DNA from: Sphingomonas sp. C3-2
GTDB taxonomy: Bacteria > Pseudomonadota > Alphaproteobacteria > Sphingomonadales > Sphingomonadaceae
DNA length: 64,000 nucleotides
Direction: 5' to 3'
Assembly (NCBI RefSeq): GCF_033025475.1
Contig: NZ_CP130322.1
Span: 2,919,001 to 2,983,000, forward strand
The translations under genes were made by a program, and so were the position numbers. Below, piece by piece: positions 24,461 to 34,028 of this stretch. Numbering within the stretch: position 1 is the first letter of the stretch; every line of letters starts with the position of its first letter. The notes under the pieces are model-generated. The model searched no databases. It was not told where the DNA came from and saw nothing but the letters and a program-made list of their open reading frames with translations.

Positions 24461-26635
24461 ATGTCACATGTCAATGGTTTCCGCGCGGCCCGCCGCCACG
24501 CATCCTGCTGCCTGCTTTCCAGCGTTGCCCTGCTGGGGCTGTCCGCGCCCGTCTTTGCCCAGGAAGCGACGGCGCTTCCGGATGTCGATGTCGATTCCAC
24601 GGCCAGCCAGGATATGTCTCCGGCAGCACCCGAGCGCATCGACCGATCGCAGCTGCGCGCTCGACAGGCAGAGTCGAGCGATACGGCAAAACTGCTGCAG
24701 TCCCTTCCCGGTGTCAGCGGCCGCTCGGCGGGCGGCTTCTCGACCTTGCCAATCATTCGCGGTCTTGACGCTCAGCGTATCGGCATCACCGTCGATGGCG
24801 TTACGATCGCTTCGGCTTGTCCCAACGACATGAACCCGCCGCTTTCCTACACCGATCCGCAGACGATCCGCTCGATCGGCGTCATCACCGGCGTGTCGCC
24901 GGTCAGCGCTGGCGGCGACAGCATCGGCGGGATTATCGCGGTCGAAACCGCGCCGCCGCAATTTGCCTCGATCGGCGAGACGCTGCTGACCGGGGAGGCC
25001 TCGGCCTTCTATCGCAGCAATGGCGATGGCTTCGGCGGCGCACTTTCGGTCACGGCTGCCAGCGACACGCTGAGCCTGACCTATAACGGCTCCTACACGC
25101 AAGCCGACAATTTCGAGGGCGGCGGCTCGCTTGGAAAGGTGCGCTCGTCCGAGTTCGCCAAGACCGATCACAGCCTCAATCTCGCCGCGCAGACCAACAT
25201 CGGCCTGTTCGAGCTCAAGGGCGGCTATCATTTCTCGCCCTATGAGGGCTTCCCCAACCAATATATGGACATGACGTCCAACAAGAGCTGGTTTCTCAAC
25301 GGCCATTATGCGGGTGCCTTCGACTGGGGCGATCTCGATGTGCGGGCGCATTACCGCAAGACCGACCACGAGATGAACTTCCTCGACGACAAGGGCGGCA
25401 CTGCGGGCGGCGGGATGCCGATGAACACCGCAGTGCGCCAGGCAGGCTATAATGTGAAGGCCGACATCCTGCTGGGCGGTGCCGGGATACTCCGGATCGG
25501 CAACGAGTTTCAGCACCAGTGGCTGAACGATTTCTGGCCGCCGGTCGCAGGCAGCATGATGATGGGGCCGAACCCCTATATCAATGTCAATGGTGCGAAG
25601 CGCGACCGGCTCGGCACTTTCATTGAATGGGAAAAGGGCTGGGAGAATGGCGTCACACTGATCGCCGGCGTTCGCAATGACCAGATCTGGATGAATACCG
25701 GCGACGTCCAGCCTTACGGGACGGGGATGATGCAGATGGCCGACATGATGGCGGCGGCGGATTTCAACACCGCGAACCGTCGTCGGCACGACAGCAATTG
25801 GGGTGGCTCGGCGCTGTTGCGCTACGATCTCTCCGGAATCGCGACGCTCGAACTCGGCTATGCCAGGAAGGTGCGCTCGCCCAATATCTATGAGCGCTAC
25901 ACTTGGGGACGCGGCGCCATGTCGAGCAGCATGATCGGCTGGTTCGGCGACGGCAACGGCTATGTTGGCAATCTCAATTTGAAGCCAGAAAAGGCCGATA
26001 CGATCAGCGCCGCGTTCACGCTGAGTGACGGCGGTGACGAAGGCTGGTCGTTCAAAATCGCTCCCTACTACACCCGTGTGAACGACTATATCGATGTCGT
26101 GAAGTTGCAGGACTTCACCGACATGATGGGAATGCCGACCGGCTTCGTGCAGTTGCAGTTCGCCAATCAGGACGCGGAAATCTACGGCATCGATGTTTCA
26201 GGTGTCGTGCCGCTGTGGTCGAATGATCGCTTCGGCAAGGGCCGTATTTCCGCCAAGACGAGCTGGCTGCGCGGGCAAAACAAGAGTGAGGGCGCGCCGC
26301 TTTATCACCAAATGCCATTGAGCGGCACGGTCAGCCTCGAACACAGTCTGGATGGGTTCGAGTCGCGCATCGACTTCACCTGGGCGGCGGACAAGGATCG
26401 CGTCGATCCGACCCGTAATGAACCCCGCACCAAGGGATATGCGCTGCTCGATGCCCAGGTCGCCTATAGCTGGAAGAATTACCGCTTCACGCTCTCGGCG
26501 GAAAACCTGTTCGACAAGGCCTATTACGCACCGCTCGGGGGCACGTCGCTGGGCGACTACAACGCAACCGGTGTGCTGCGCCCGGTGCCGGGACGCGGTC
26601 GGTCGATCAATCTCGGCCTCGGCGTCAAGTTCTGA
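24461..26635 (+). CDS. TonB-dependent copper receptor (OprC-like)
   Basis: A 724-aa outer-membrane receptor. A signal peptide (cleavage after VFAQ), a plug domain (LQSLPGVSGR, PIIRGLDAQRIGITVDG) and a 22-strand-type barrel ending in NLGLGVKF are visible. Two motifs match the copper site known in Pseudomonas OprC: C120-PND-M124 (CxxxM) and H303-E-M305 (HxM). The barrel is also Met-rich (YMDM, MMMGPN, GMMQMADMM). It should import copper across the outer membrane, powered by TonB; a tonB-like gene follows 3 nt later. A copper receptor beside efflux genes suggests acquisition or sensing rather than simple resistance. Confidence 0.88.
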   Translation: MSHVNGFRAARRHASCCLLSSVALLGLSAPVFAQEATALPDVDVDSTASQDMSPAAPERIDRSQLRARQAESSDTAKLLQSLPGVSGRSAGGFSTLPIIRGLDAQRIGITVDGVTIASACPNDMNPPLSYTDPQTIRSIGVITGVSPVSAGGDSIGGIIAVETAPPQFASIGETLLTGEASAFYRSNGDGFGGALSVTAASDTLSLTYNGSYTQADNFEGGGSLGKVRSSEFAKTDHSLNLAAQTNIGLFELKGGYHFSPYEGFPNQYMDMTSNKSWFLNGHYAGAFDWGDLDVRAHYRKTDHEMNFLDDKGGTAGGGMPMNTAVRQAGYNVKADILLGGAGILRIGNEFQHQWLNDFWPPVAGSMMMGPNPYINVNGAKRDRLGTFIEWEKGWENGVTLIAGVRNDQIWMNTGDVQPYGTGMMQMADMMAAADFNTANRRRHDSNWGGSALLRYDLSGIATLELGYARKVRSPNIYERYTWGRGAMSSSMIGWFGDGNGYVGNLNLKPEKADTISAAFTLSDGGDEGWSFKIAPYYTRVNDYIDVVKLQDFTDMMGMPTGFVQLQFANQDAEIYGIDVSGVVPLWSNDRFGKGRISAKTSWLRGQNKSEGAPLYHQMPLSGTVSLEHSLDGFESRIDFTWAADKDRVDPTRNEPRTKGYALLDAQVAYSWKNYRFTLSAENLFDKAYYAPLGGTSLGDYNATGVLRPVPGRGRSINLGLGVKF

Positions 26636-26638
26636 CGT

Positions 26639-27367
26639 TTGGGCAATCGGCCATCCTCTCAGGCAACAGGGCCGGGATATGCTTCATATCCCGGCCAAGC
26701 CGGCGCACATCTTGGAACGAGGCTGGTTGGCGCGGGCACGTCGCTGCTGCTGACCGGACTGCTCGTGGCAGGACTGGCGGAGGGACTGACAGGCACTCCG
26801 CCGCGCCTCCCGATTCCGGAAGCACGCCAGATCAACCTGCTCACCTTGCCTTCTGAGGTGGCGGCGGCGCCCAAGCTGGAACCGCGTCAAGCGGCATCGG
26901 TGCCCGACCCAAGGTCGGTGGCCCCCAAGCTTGCTGTTTTACCACCACCCGTATCGCCAATGCCGGGAAGCGGCCATGACGCGGAGGAAGTGAAGCAACC
27001 GGCCATCGTCTTGCCAGCGCGGGCACAGACCAGCCCGCCCATCCAGGCTCCCAGGCCATCGCCTCCTCTCGTGAGAAGCCAGCAAATCGCCGACACGGCA
27101 TGGAACAGTTATCAGCTCCTGTTGTGGCGCCAGGTTCTGGCGCGGCGGCCGGACGGATTGTATTTGTCCGGCGAAGCGACCCTGCGCTTCACGCTCGACA
27201 CGAATGGCGCGCTCATCAATGCGGACATCGCTCGCTCGAGCGGCAATCGAATGCTGGATCGCCTGGCGCTTCGAGCGCTGAGGAACGCAGCCCCCTTTCC
27301 AGCGCCGCCGGAGGAGATCAGGGACCGGATCCTAACCTTTACAATCCGCTTCCAGTTCAACAGATAA
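26639..27367 (+). CDS. TonB-family energy transducer
   Basis: About 242 aa. One N-terminal hydrophobic helix (GTSLLLTGLLVAGLAEGL) anchors it in the inner membrane. The middle is a Pro/Ala-rich periplasm-spanning region. The C-terminus has the TonB fold (GEATLRFTLDTNGALINADI, LDRLALRALRNAAPFPAPP). A TTG at 26639, 3 nt after the receptor stop, is used as start, but the true start is uncertain because no good ribosome binding site is visible. The coupling to the receptor gene implies a dedicated transducer. No exbB or exbD gene is in the window. Confidence 0.82.
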   Translation: MGNRPSSQATGPGYASYPGQAGAHLGTRLVGAGTSLLLTGLLVAGLAEGLTGTPPRLPIPEARQINLLTLPSEVAAAPKLEPRQAASVPDPRSVAPKLAVLPPPVSPMPGSGHDAEEVKQPAIVLPARAQTSPPIQAPRPSPPLVRSQQIADTAWNSYQLLLWRQVLARRPDGLYLSGEATLRFTLDTNGALINADIARSSGNRMLDRLALRALRNAAPFPAPPEEIRDRILTFTIRFQFNR

Positions 27368-27474
27368 CCGTCATGCCATCCCGGATTGTCGCCCGAACAA
27401 AAGCGACAGTCGAATAGCTGCGTTGCTCGCGCGTGGACCTTGCCTTGTCTCAGGCCGAATGCGGTTCCATCGCG

Positions 27475-27767
27475 ACGTGGACGCCTTCGCCATGTACTCC
27501 ACCTCGTCTCGACGCACTTCATCGCGGTGCGCGCAGGGAAGCCGGTACAGCGGTCGCCAAGGGCGGCATTATCCTGCCTTTCGGCCTCGCGGTGATCGCC
27601 GAAATCTCCGACAAGATCGTGAACGACGCGCCACATCACTGGGCCTTATGCTGAGTATGGGCGGCGGCATGGCGCTGATCGACAATTTCATTTGCCTCGC
27701 GCTGTTCCGGCGCTTCCGCTGCGCCAGTACGTTGAGACAAAACCCATATAGTTCTGGAACGATTTAG
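27475..27767 (+). pseudogene. Remnant of a CDF-type cation transporter gene
   Basis: No intact reading frame exists, but consecutive frames give a recognisable CDF (cation diffusion facilitator) middle section. A DAFAMYS piece is followed by LDALHRGARREAGTAVAKGG and IILPFGLAVIAEISDKIV, ending at a stop near 27654. After a frame change, GGGMALIDNFICLALFRRFR reads to 27767. These match the TM2-TM4 region of CzcD/DmeF-like transporters, with K-x-G-A-x-L-A-K-G-G and A-L-x-N-x-x-C-L-A-L-L patterns. Both ends are missing and at least two frameshifts are needed, so it is dead. Confidence 0.65.
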
Positions 27768-27926
27768 GAAGATACGTAGTATCATATCCATCTCTATTTC
27801 CCGATCATCTTACGACAGCATCGACTTCAAGTGCGCGATACAAATAATCGAGGTTCTTAAACGAATATCTTTGAATATATTCATGCCTCCTCCACTTTGG
27901 CCATGACACCGGGGGCAACATAGGCT
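27768..27926. other. AT-rich spacer without a gene
   Basis: This stretch is clearly richer in A/T than its surroundings (for example ATATCTTTGAATATATTCATG near 27870) and codes for nothing recognisable. It probably holds the promoter of the 27927 gene and the following czc operon. Confidence 0.5.
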
Positions 27927-28265
27927 ATGCGGCTCACCATGTTCCGCAAAGGGTTCCTCCTCATCTGGCTGGTCGTCGCGTCGCTGACGGTAACAACGAC
28001 CGTGCATGCGCAGGAATTCCCTGGCATGGTCACGCTGGAATGCTCCGGTGCCGTTCATACGGAAAATAGCGAAAAGTCGTCACCTGGGGACACTGATCCC
28101 GGCGTGATGCACCATCATGGATGCCATAGCGCTTCCCATTTCCTCCCCGGCGATCACGCTGTCTCATCGCTCCTGGCGTTGCCCACGGATGACTATCCGA
28201 CTTCACGAGTCGCGGGACACAGAGTGCGCCACGCTGGCCCGGACCTGCGCCCTCCTATCGTCTGA
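27927..28265 (+). CDS. Small periplasmic His/Cys-containing protein
   Basis: A 112-aa protein with a signal peptide (MFRKGFLLIWLVVASLTVTTTVHAQ; start at ATG 27927 or 27939). The mature part contains an isolated Cys (LECSGAV) and a cluster, MHHHGCHSASHF, suited to binding a soft or borderline metal. I do not recognise a named family. It lies 76 nt before czcC, in the place where other czc loci carry small periplasmic metal-binding proteins such as CzcI, so a sensing or buffering role is possible. Confidence 0.62.
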   Translation: MRLTMFRKGFLLIWLVVASLTVTTTVHAQEFPGMVTLECSGAVHTENSEKSSPGDTDPGVMHHHGCHSASHFLPGDHAVSSLLALPTDDYPTSRVAGHRVRHAGPDLRPPIV

Positions 28266-28341
28266 ACAAGTCGTAACTCTGTCCACGCCCTGATCCCGTC
28301 AGGCGCGGATGTTTTGACGTCTCTGTTCAGGATATCCAACT

Positions 28342-29610
28342 ATGTACCGATTGATCGCGGCCATGCTGGCCGCGGCGTCCTGCGCGACTATCGCGCAGGC
28401 GCAAAGCGCGCCGCCGCCTGTAGTAGAGGTGGGCGCGACGCTTAGCCTTGACCAGGCTCTCTCCATGGCCGGTGCCTCGGCACCCTCACTCGATGCGGCT
28501 GAGGCCGACATCAACGCCGCTGCGGCCGCGCGGACGGTCGCGGGCCTGCGTCCCAATCCCAGTATCTCGGTGGAAGCCGAGAATGTCGCGGGAAGCGGCC
28601 CTTACCGGGGAACGCAAAGCCTCGAGACGACAACATCCTTCGCCTTGCCGATCGAACTCGGCGGCAAGCGCTCGGCCCGGATCGGCGTCGCCGATGCGCG
28701 CTCGCGGCGTGTCGCGGTGCAGGCGGCGATCACCCAGGCCGATCTGCGCTTCAACGTTATTCAGGCCTATGCGGAGGCTGCTGCTGCGCAGCAGCGGCTG
28801 GTAACCGCAAGCGACCAGGCCCGGATCGCTGCCGAGGGGTTTCGGGCAGCACAGGTGCGGGTGCAGGCTGGACGTGCTTCGCCCATCGAAATGCAGCGCG
28901 CCGATGTCGCCCGCATCAACGCTGATGCCGATGTCGAGCGGGCCCAGCGCCTCGTCGAGGTGTCGCGATTTTCCCTGTCGAAACTGATCGGGCAACCTGT
29001 GTCGGGCACTCTCGACACCAACTGGTTTACGGGCGTCCGCTCTAACTATGGCCCGCTTCGAGAGATCGACAGCACCGGTACGCTGGCTATGGCGGCGGCC
29101 GAAGCGGACCTGGCGGTGGCCGACGCGGGCGTCCGTCTCGCCCGCTCCCAGCGGGTTCCCGATCTGACCGTCGGCGCGGGCGCGCGTTACATGCGCGAAA
29201 CCGGCGATACCGCAGCGCTGTTCAGCCTGACGATCCCGCTGCCCCTGTTCAACAATGGCAAGGCTGCGGTCGATCAGGCCTCGTCCGAGCGTCTTCGGGC
29301 CGAGGCGCAGAAGCGTGTGACCGCGCTGGAAGTCGATCAGGCGATCGCCCGCGCGCAGGCCGAGGCGGCCAATGCGTCGACCTCCGCCGTCACCGCGAAG
29401 GGGCCGGCATTAGCTGCGGCCGAAGAAGCCGCCCGCATCGCCCGGATCGGCTACCGCGAGGGCAAGTTCGGACAGCTCGAATTGCTCGATGCGGAACGCA
29501 CGCTCGCCGAGACCCGGCTCGCTGCGATCGACGCGCTGCTGAATTACCACAACGCCCAGGCGCAGCTGGAACGGCTCACCGTGCGCGCGCCAGACCTTGA
29601 GGGGAACTGA
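28342..29610 (+). CDS. czcC: TolC-family outer-membrane channel of a CzcCBA efflux system
   Basis: A 422-aa outer-membrane factor with an Ala-rich signal peptide (cleavage near AQA-QSAPP). Two OEP repeats are visible: LDQALSMAGASAPSLDAAEADI with NPSISVEAENV in the first, and RSQRVPDLTVGAGARY with FSLTIPLPLFNNGKAAV in the second. GKFGQLELLDAERTLAETR near the C-terminus is typical of CzcC-like proteins. It forms the exit duct for the RND pump encoded downstream; the gap to czcB is 2 nt, so the three genes are one operon. Confidence 0.92.
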   Translation: MYRLIAAMLAAASCATIAQAQSAPPPVVEVGATLSLDQALSMAGASAPSLDAAEADINAAAAARTVAGLRPNPSISVEAENVAGSGPYRGTQSLETTTSFALPIELGGKRSARIGVADARSRRVAVQAAITQADLRFNVIQAYAEAAAAQQRLVTASDQARIAAEGFRAAQVRVQAGRASPIEMQRADVARINADADVERAQRLVEVSRFSLSKLIGQPVSGTLDTNWFTGVRSNYGPLREIDSTGTLAMAAAEADLAVADAGVRLARSQRVPDLTVGAGARYMRETGDTAALFSLTIPLPLFNNGKAAVDQASSERLRAEAQKRVTALEVDQAIARAQAEAANASTSAVTAKGPALAAAEEAARIARIGYREGKFGQLELLDAERTLAETRLAAIDALLNYHNAQAQLERLTVRAPDLEGN

Positions 29611-29612
29611 TC

Positions 29613-30782
29613 ATGAAGACCATCTACAAGGCAGCCTTGCCGCTGACGTTTGCCGCCCTGCTGATGGCGGGCTGCTCTGGGGGCGATCCCGCTCCGGAGA
29701 AAAACGAGGCAACCGAGAATGCGGCGGCCGGTGAGGAAGCCGGACATGCGGATGAAGAGGGCGAGATCGATCTGACGGCAGAGCAAATCAAGGCCGCTGG
29801 CGTTGAACTTGTTCGTGCCATCCAGAGCGGTGGCGGCGCGCTCACGCTGCCTGCCACGATTGAGGGCGATCCGCAGGGTATGCAGGTTGTATCAGCCGCG
29901 ATCGGTGGGCGTGTGGTCTCGCTCACGCGCAATCTCGGCCAGACGGTTGGCCGGGGACAGCCGCTCGCGATTATCGAAAGCCGCGAAGCCGCCTCGCTTA
30001 ATGCCGAGATCGAAGCCTCGCGTGCGCGCTTGTCTCTCGCGGAATCCAACCTGCGCCGCGAGCAGCGCTTGTTCGATCAGAAGGTCTCGCCCGAGCAGGA
30101 CCTCATTGCCGCGCGAACGGCGGCGGCTGAGGCGCGCATTGCGCTGCGTCTTGCACAGCAACAAGTAGCTGCAGCCGGCGGCGGTGGCGGCGCGCTCAAC
30201 CGCATCGCCATCACTGCGCCGCTTTCTGGCCAGGTGGTCGGCCGCAGCGTGACGCTGGGTCAGACAGTCGCGGCCGATGCGGAGCTGTTCCGTGTGGCGA
30301 ACCTCTCGCGCGTGGCCGTTACTCTGGCGCTATCGCCTGCCGATGCCGGCAAGGTTCGGCCTGGCTCAGAGATCGAGATCGTATCCGGCGACCGCCGATC
30401 GGTGGCGAAGGTCGATTTCGTCTCCCCGATCCTCGATGAGACCACGCGTCTGGCCACGGTGATTGCGCTGATCGACAACCGATCGAGCCAATGGCGCGTC
30501 GGCGAGCCGGTCACCGCCTCGATCCGGCTTGCCGGCGATACCGGTGGCAGCGCGGCCTCAGTCCTGGTGCCGCAAAGCGCGGTGCAGACCGTCGAAGGGC
30601 GGTCCACTGTTTTCGTGCGCACCGATCACGGGTTCCAGGCGGTTCCTGTCACGCTCGGCAGTCCAAGCGGCGACAATATCGTCGTGACGTCCGGACTCAA
30701 GGGCGGCGAACAGATCGCAGGCAAGAACAGTTTCACGCTCAAGGCCGAACTCGGCAAGGGCGAAACGGAGCATGGACATTAA
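29613..30782 (+). CDS. czcB: Periplasmic adaptor (membrane fusion protein) of a CzcCBA efflux system
   Basis: A 389-aa adaptor made as a lipoprotein (lipobox LMAGC). An acidic linker, then a biotinyl-lipoyl-like half (GGRVVSLTRNLGQTVGRGQPLAIIESREA), a helical hairpin (LSLAESNLRREQRLFDQKVS) and the second half (ITAPLSGQVVGRSVTLGQTV) are in the right order. The beta-barrel and membrane-proximal domains follow (VVTSGLKGGEQIAGKNSFTLK). It links the inner-membrane pump to the TolC-like channel. Three nt separate it from czcA. Confidence 0.92.
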   Translation: MKTIYKAALPLTFAALLMAGCSGGDPAPEKNEATENAAAGEEAGHADEEGEIDLTAEQIKAAGVELVRAIQSGGGALTLPATIEGDPQGMQVVSAAIGGRVVSLTRNLGQTVGRGQPLAIIESREAASLNAEIEASRARLSLAESNLRREQRLFDQKVSPEQDLIAARTAAAEARIALRLAQQQVAAAGGGGGALNRIAITAPLSGQVVGRSVTLGQTVAADAELFRVANLSRVAVTLALSPADAGKVRPGSEIEIVSGDRRSVAKVDFVSPILDETTRLATVIALIDNRSSQWRVGEPVTASIRLAGDTGGSAASVLVPQSAVQTVEGRSTVFVRTDHGFQAVPVTLGSPSGDNIVVTSGLKGGEQIAGKNSFTLKAELGKGETEHGH

Positions 30783-30785
30783 ACC

Positions 30786-33700
30786 ATGATCGACAAAATC
30801 GTCACATTCGCCGTCGAGCGGCGCTGGTTCGTGCTGCTCATGACGCTCATCGCCATGGTGATCGGAGGCTGGGCGCTGTCGCGCCTGCCGATCGACGCCG
30901 TTCCCGACATCACCAACAATCAGGTTCAGGTCAATATCGTCGCGCCCGCCCTCTCGCCCGATCTGGTCGAGAAACAGGTGGCATTCCCTATCGAAACCGC
31001 GCTCGCGGGTGTGCCCGGGCTTGAATATACCCGCTCGCTAAGCCGCAATGGCTTTGCGCAAGTCACGGCGGTCTTCTCGGAAAAGACCGACATCTATTTC
31101 GCGCGGCAACAGGTCGCCGAACGATTGCGAGTGGCGGAAGAAAGCCTGCCCGATGGGGCTACGCCCACCATGGGGCCAATCGCCACGGGTCTTGGCGAAG
31201 TCTATATGTGGACGGTCCATCTCGAACATCGCGAGGGTGACCAACACAAGCCGGGACAACCGGGGCTTCAGCCTGATGGCAGTTATATCACGCCGGAAGG
31301 CGACCGGCTCGTCAGCGAAGCGGACAAAGCGACCTATCTGCGGACCGTGCAGGACTGGATCGTCGCGCCACTCCTGAAGAATACGCAAGGTCTTGCTGGC
31401 GTCGATTCCATCGGTGGCTATGTGAAGCAGTTCCAGGTCATTCCCGATACGCAGCGGCTCGCGGCGCTCGGCATGAACCTGACCGATCTGGCGCAGGCGC
31501 TCGAAGCCAACAACGTCGGGGTCGGCGCCGGTATTGTCGATCGTGGTGGTGAAGGCCTCGCGGTTCGCTCGGACGCGCGCATTCGCAATATCGGCGAATT
31601 GGCCGCAACCGTCATCGCGACGCGCGAAGGCACGCCGATCCGGCTTGATTCCGTGGCGCAGGTGCGTCTCGGCCAGGCCATCCGGCAAGGCTCTGCGTCA
31701 GAGAATGGCGAGGAAGTCGTCGTCGGCACCGCCATCATGCGGATCGGTGAGAACAGCCGAACGGTGGCATCCGCGGTCGCGGAACGGCTCGATGAGGTCA
31801 ACGCCTCGATGCCGACCGACGTGGTGATCCAGCCAGTGCTGGACCGCACCGCGCTCGTTAACTCGACAATCAAGACGGTTGCGAAGAATCTCTCCGAAGG
31901 CGCCTTGCTTGTCATCGTCGTGCTGTTCCTCCTGCTGGGCAATTTCCGGGCGGCGCTGATCGCGGCGCTCGTGATTCCGATCACCATGCTGATGACCAGT
32001 TTCGGGATGTTGCAGGGCGGCGTCTCGGCCAACCTCATGAGTCTTGGCGCACTGGACTTCGGCCTCATCGTCGACGGCGCGGTCATCATCGTGGAAAACG
32101 CGCTCCGGCGCATATCGGAACGACAGCATCATCTGGGCCGCAACCTGACGCTTGACGAACGGCTCAATTCGGTTGCGCGCGCCGCGCGTGAGATGATCCG
32201 CCCCACCGTATTCGGCCAGGCTATCATCATCCTCGTCTATGTACCGATGCTCACCCTTTCGGGGGTCGAGGGCAAGACCTTCTCGCCAATGGCGCTCACC
32301 GTCATCATCGCGCTGGGTTGCGCCTTTGTGCTTTCGCTCACCTTCGTGCCGGCGATGCTCGCCATCTGGCTGTCGAAGCCGGTTGAGGAGAAGGAAGGCC
32401 GCATCATGTCCTGGCTCAAACGCAAATATGAGCCGGGTCTCGATAAGGCGATGAAGCGCCCGACGCTGACCATGGGTGTTGGCATCGGTGCATTCCTGAT
32501 CGCCATCCTGACCTTCTCCTTCCTGGGCCAGGAATTCCTGCCGCAGCTCGACGAAGGTGATCTCACCGCGCAGGTTCTGCGTGTACCGGGCACCTCGGTC
32601 GACCAGAGTCAGGCGATGCAATCGCGCATCGAGAAGGAAATCGCCAGGCTGCCCGAAGTCCGCTTCGTCTTCTCCAAGACGGGCACGGCGGAGTTGGCGT
32701 CCGATCCTATGCCGCCCAACATCTCCGACACTTTTATTATCATGAAACCGAAAAAGGAGTGGCCTGACAGCGGCCTGACCAAGGCCGAGCTGGTGGCGAA
32801 GGTCGAGAAGGTGCTGGAGGGTATTCCGGGCGGTGCGTTCGAGATCAGCCAGCCGATCCAGATGCGTTTCAATGAACTTATCGCCGGCGTGCGCGGCGAT
32901 GTTGCGATCAAGGTGTTCGGCGACGACTTCGACAGTATGAACGCAACCGCGAACGAGATCGCGGCTGTTCTGCGCAAGACCGAAGGCGCCGCCGACGTTC
33001 GCGTCGAACAGACGCAAGGACTGCCGATGCTCGACATCCGCCCGAACAGGGACGCCATGTCACGGCTCGGTATCACTGCGCAGACCGTCCAGGATACCGT
33101 CTCCGCCGCGATCGGCGGGCGCGATGCCGGGATGATCTTCGAAGGCGACCGGCGCTTTGCCGTCACCATCCGTTTGTCGGATGCGGCAAGAGCCGATCTC
33201 CAGACGCTGGCGCAGGTTCCGGTGCCGCTGCCGGGCGGCGGGTTCGTCCCGCTCCAGAGCGTTGCGGATATCGGCGTCACCGATGGCCCCAACCAGATCA
33301 GCCGCGAGAATGGCAAGCGGCGGGTCGTGGTGCAAGCCAATGTGCGCGGCCGCGATGTTGCCGGCGTAGTTGCCGACGCGCAGGAGATGATCGACAAGGA
33401 GGTACGCCTGCCCGCGGGTCAGTATCTCGACTGGGGTGGCCAGTTCGAGAACCTGCGTTCCGCCAGCGAACGGCTGATGCTGGTGGTGCCTGCGTGCTTC
33501 GCCCTGATCATCCTGCTGCTCTACGGGGCGTTGGGAAGTGTACGCGATGCCGTGATCGTGTTCACCGGAGTGCCGCTGGCGCTTGTTGGTGGTGTCCTCG
33601 CATTGTTCCTTCGAGGAATGCCCTTCTCCATATCGGCGGCCGTGGGCTTCATCGCCCTGTCCGGCATCGCGGTGCTGAACGGCCTTGTGATGGTGACCTC

Positions 33701-34028
33701 GATCCAGGCGCTGATGGAAGATGGCATGGATCGGGCGAAGGCCGCTTATGAAGGCGCCATGATGCGCCTGCGTCCGGTGGTCATGACCGCTCTGGTGGCC
33801 AGTCTTGGGTTTGTTCCCATGGCGCTCGCCACGGGATCGGGGGCCGAGGTGCAAAAGCCGCTTGCGACGGTCGTCATCGGCGGCCTCATCTCCGCGACGT
33901 TGCTCACCTTGTTCGTCCTTCCAACGCTCTATGCCCGTTATGGGCATCGGATCGGCGACGAACCCCGTGAGCTTGTCCCGGAGGAGCCTGAAGGCGGTGA
34001 TGGCGGTCTTTCTGAGGCGCATACATGA
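30786..34028 (+). CDS. czcA: CzcA-type heavy-metal efflux RND transporter
   Basis: A 1080-aa inner-membrane pump. It has 12 predicted membrane helices and two large periplasmic loops, the standard layout. The N-terminus has LSRLPIDAVPDITNNQVQV. The TM4 signature DFGLIVDGAVIIVEN is that of the HME1 group (Co/Zn/Cd/Ni), not the copper/silver CusA group. The length fits CzcA. It pumps divalent cations from periplasm or cytoplasm through CzcB and CzcC using the proton gradient. The stop codon overlaps the next start (ATGA). Confidence 0.94.
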   Translation: MIDKIVTFAVERRWFVLLMTLIAMVIGGWALSRLPIDAVPDITNNQVQVNIVAPALSPDLVEKQVAFPIETALAGVPGLEYTRSLSRNGFAQVTAVFSEKTDIYFARQQVAERLRVAEESLPDGATPTMGPIATGLGEVYMWTVHLEHREGDQHKPGQPGLQPDGSYITPEGDRLVSEADKATYLRTVQDWIVAPLLKNTQGLAGVDSIGGYVKQFQVIPDTQRLAALGMNLTDLAQALEANNVGVGAGIVDRGGEGLAVRSDARIRNIGELAATVIATREGTPIRLDSVAQVRLGQAIRQGSASENGEEVVVGTAIMRIGENSRTVASAVAERLDEVNASMPTDVVIQPVLDRTALVNSTIKTVAKNLSEGALLVIVVLFLLLGNFRAALIAALVIPITMLMTSFGMLQGGVSANLMSLGALDFGLIVDGAVIIVENALRRISERQHHLGRNLTLDERLNSVARAAREMIRPTVFGQAIIILVYVPMLTLSGVEGKTFSPMALTVIIALGCAFVLSLTFVPAMLAIWLSKPVEEKEGRIMSWLKRKYEPGLDKAMKRPTLTMGVGIGAFLIAILTFSFLGQEFLPQLDEGDLTAQVLRVPGTSVDQSQAMQSRIEKEIARLPEVRFVFSKTGTAELASDPMPPNISDTFIIMKPKKEWPDSGLTKAELVAKVEKVLEGIPGGAFEISQPIQMRFNELIAGVRGDVAIKVFGDDFDSMNATANEIAAVLRKTEGAADVRVEQTQGLPMLDIRPNRDAMSRLGITAQTVQDTVSAAIGGRDAGMIFEGDRRFAVTIRLSDAARADLQTLAQVPVPLPGGGFVPLQSVADIGVTDGPNQISRENGKRRVVVQANVRGRDVAGVVADAQEMIDKEVRLPAGQYLDWGGQFENLRSASERLMLVVPACFALIILLLYGALGSVRDAVIVFTGVPLALVGGVLALFLRGMPFSISAAVGFIALSGIAVLNGLVMVTSIQALMEDGMDRAKAAYEGAMMRLRPVVMTALVASLGFVPMALATGSGAEVQKPLATVVIGGLISATLLTLFVLPTLYARYGHRIGDEPRELVPEEPEGGDGGLSEAHT

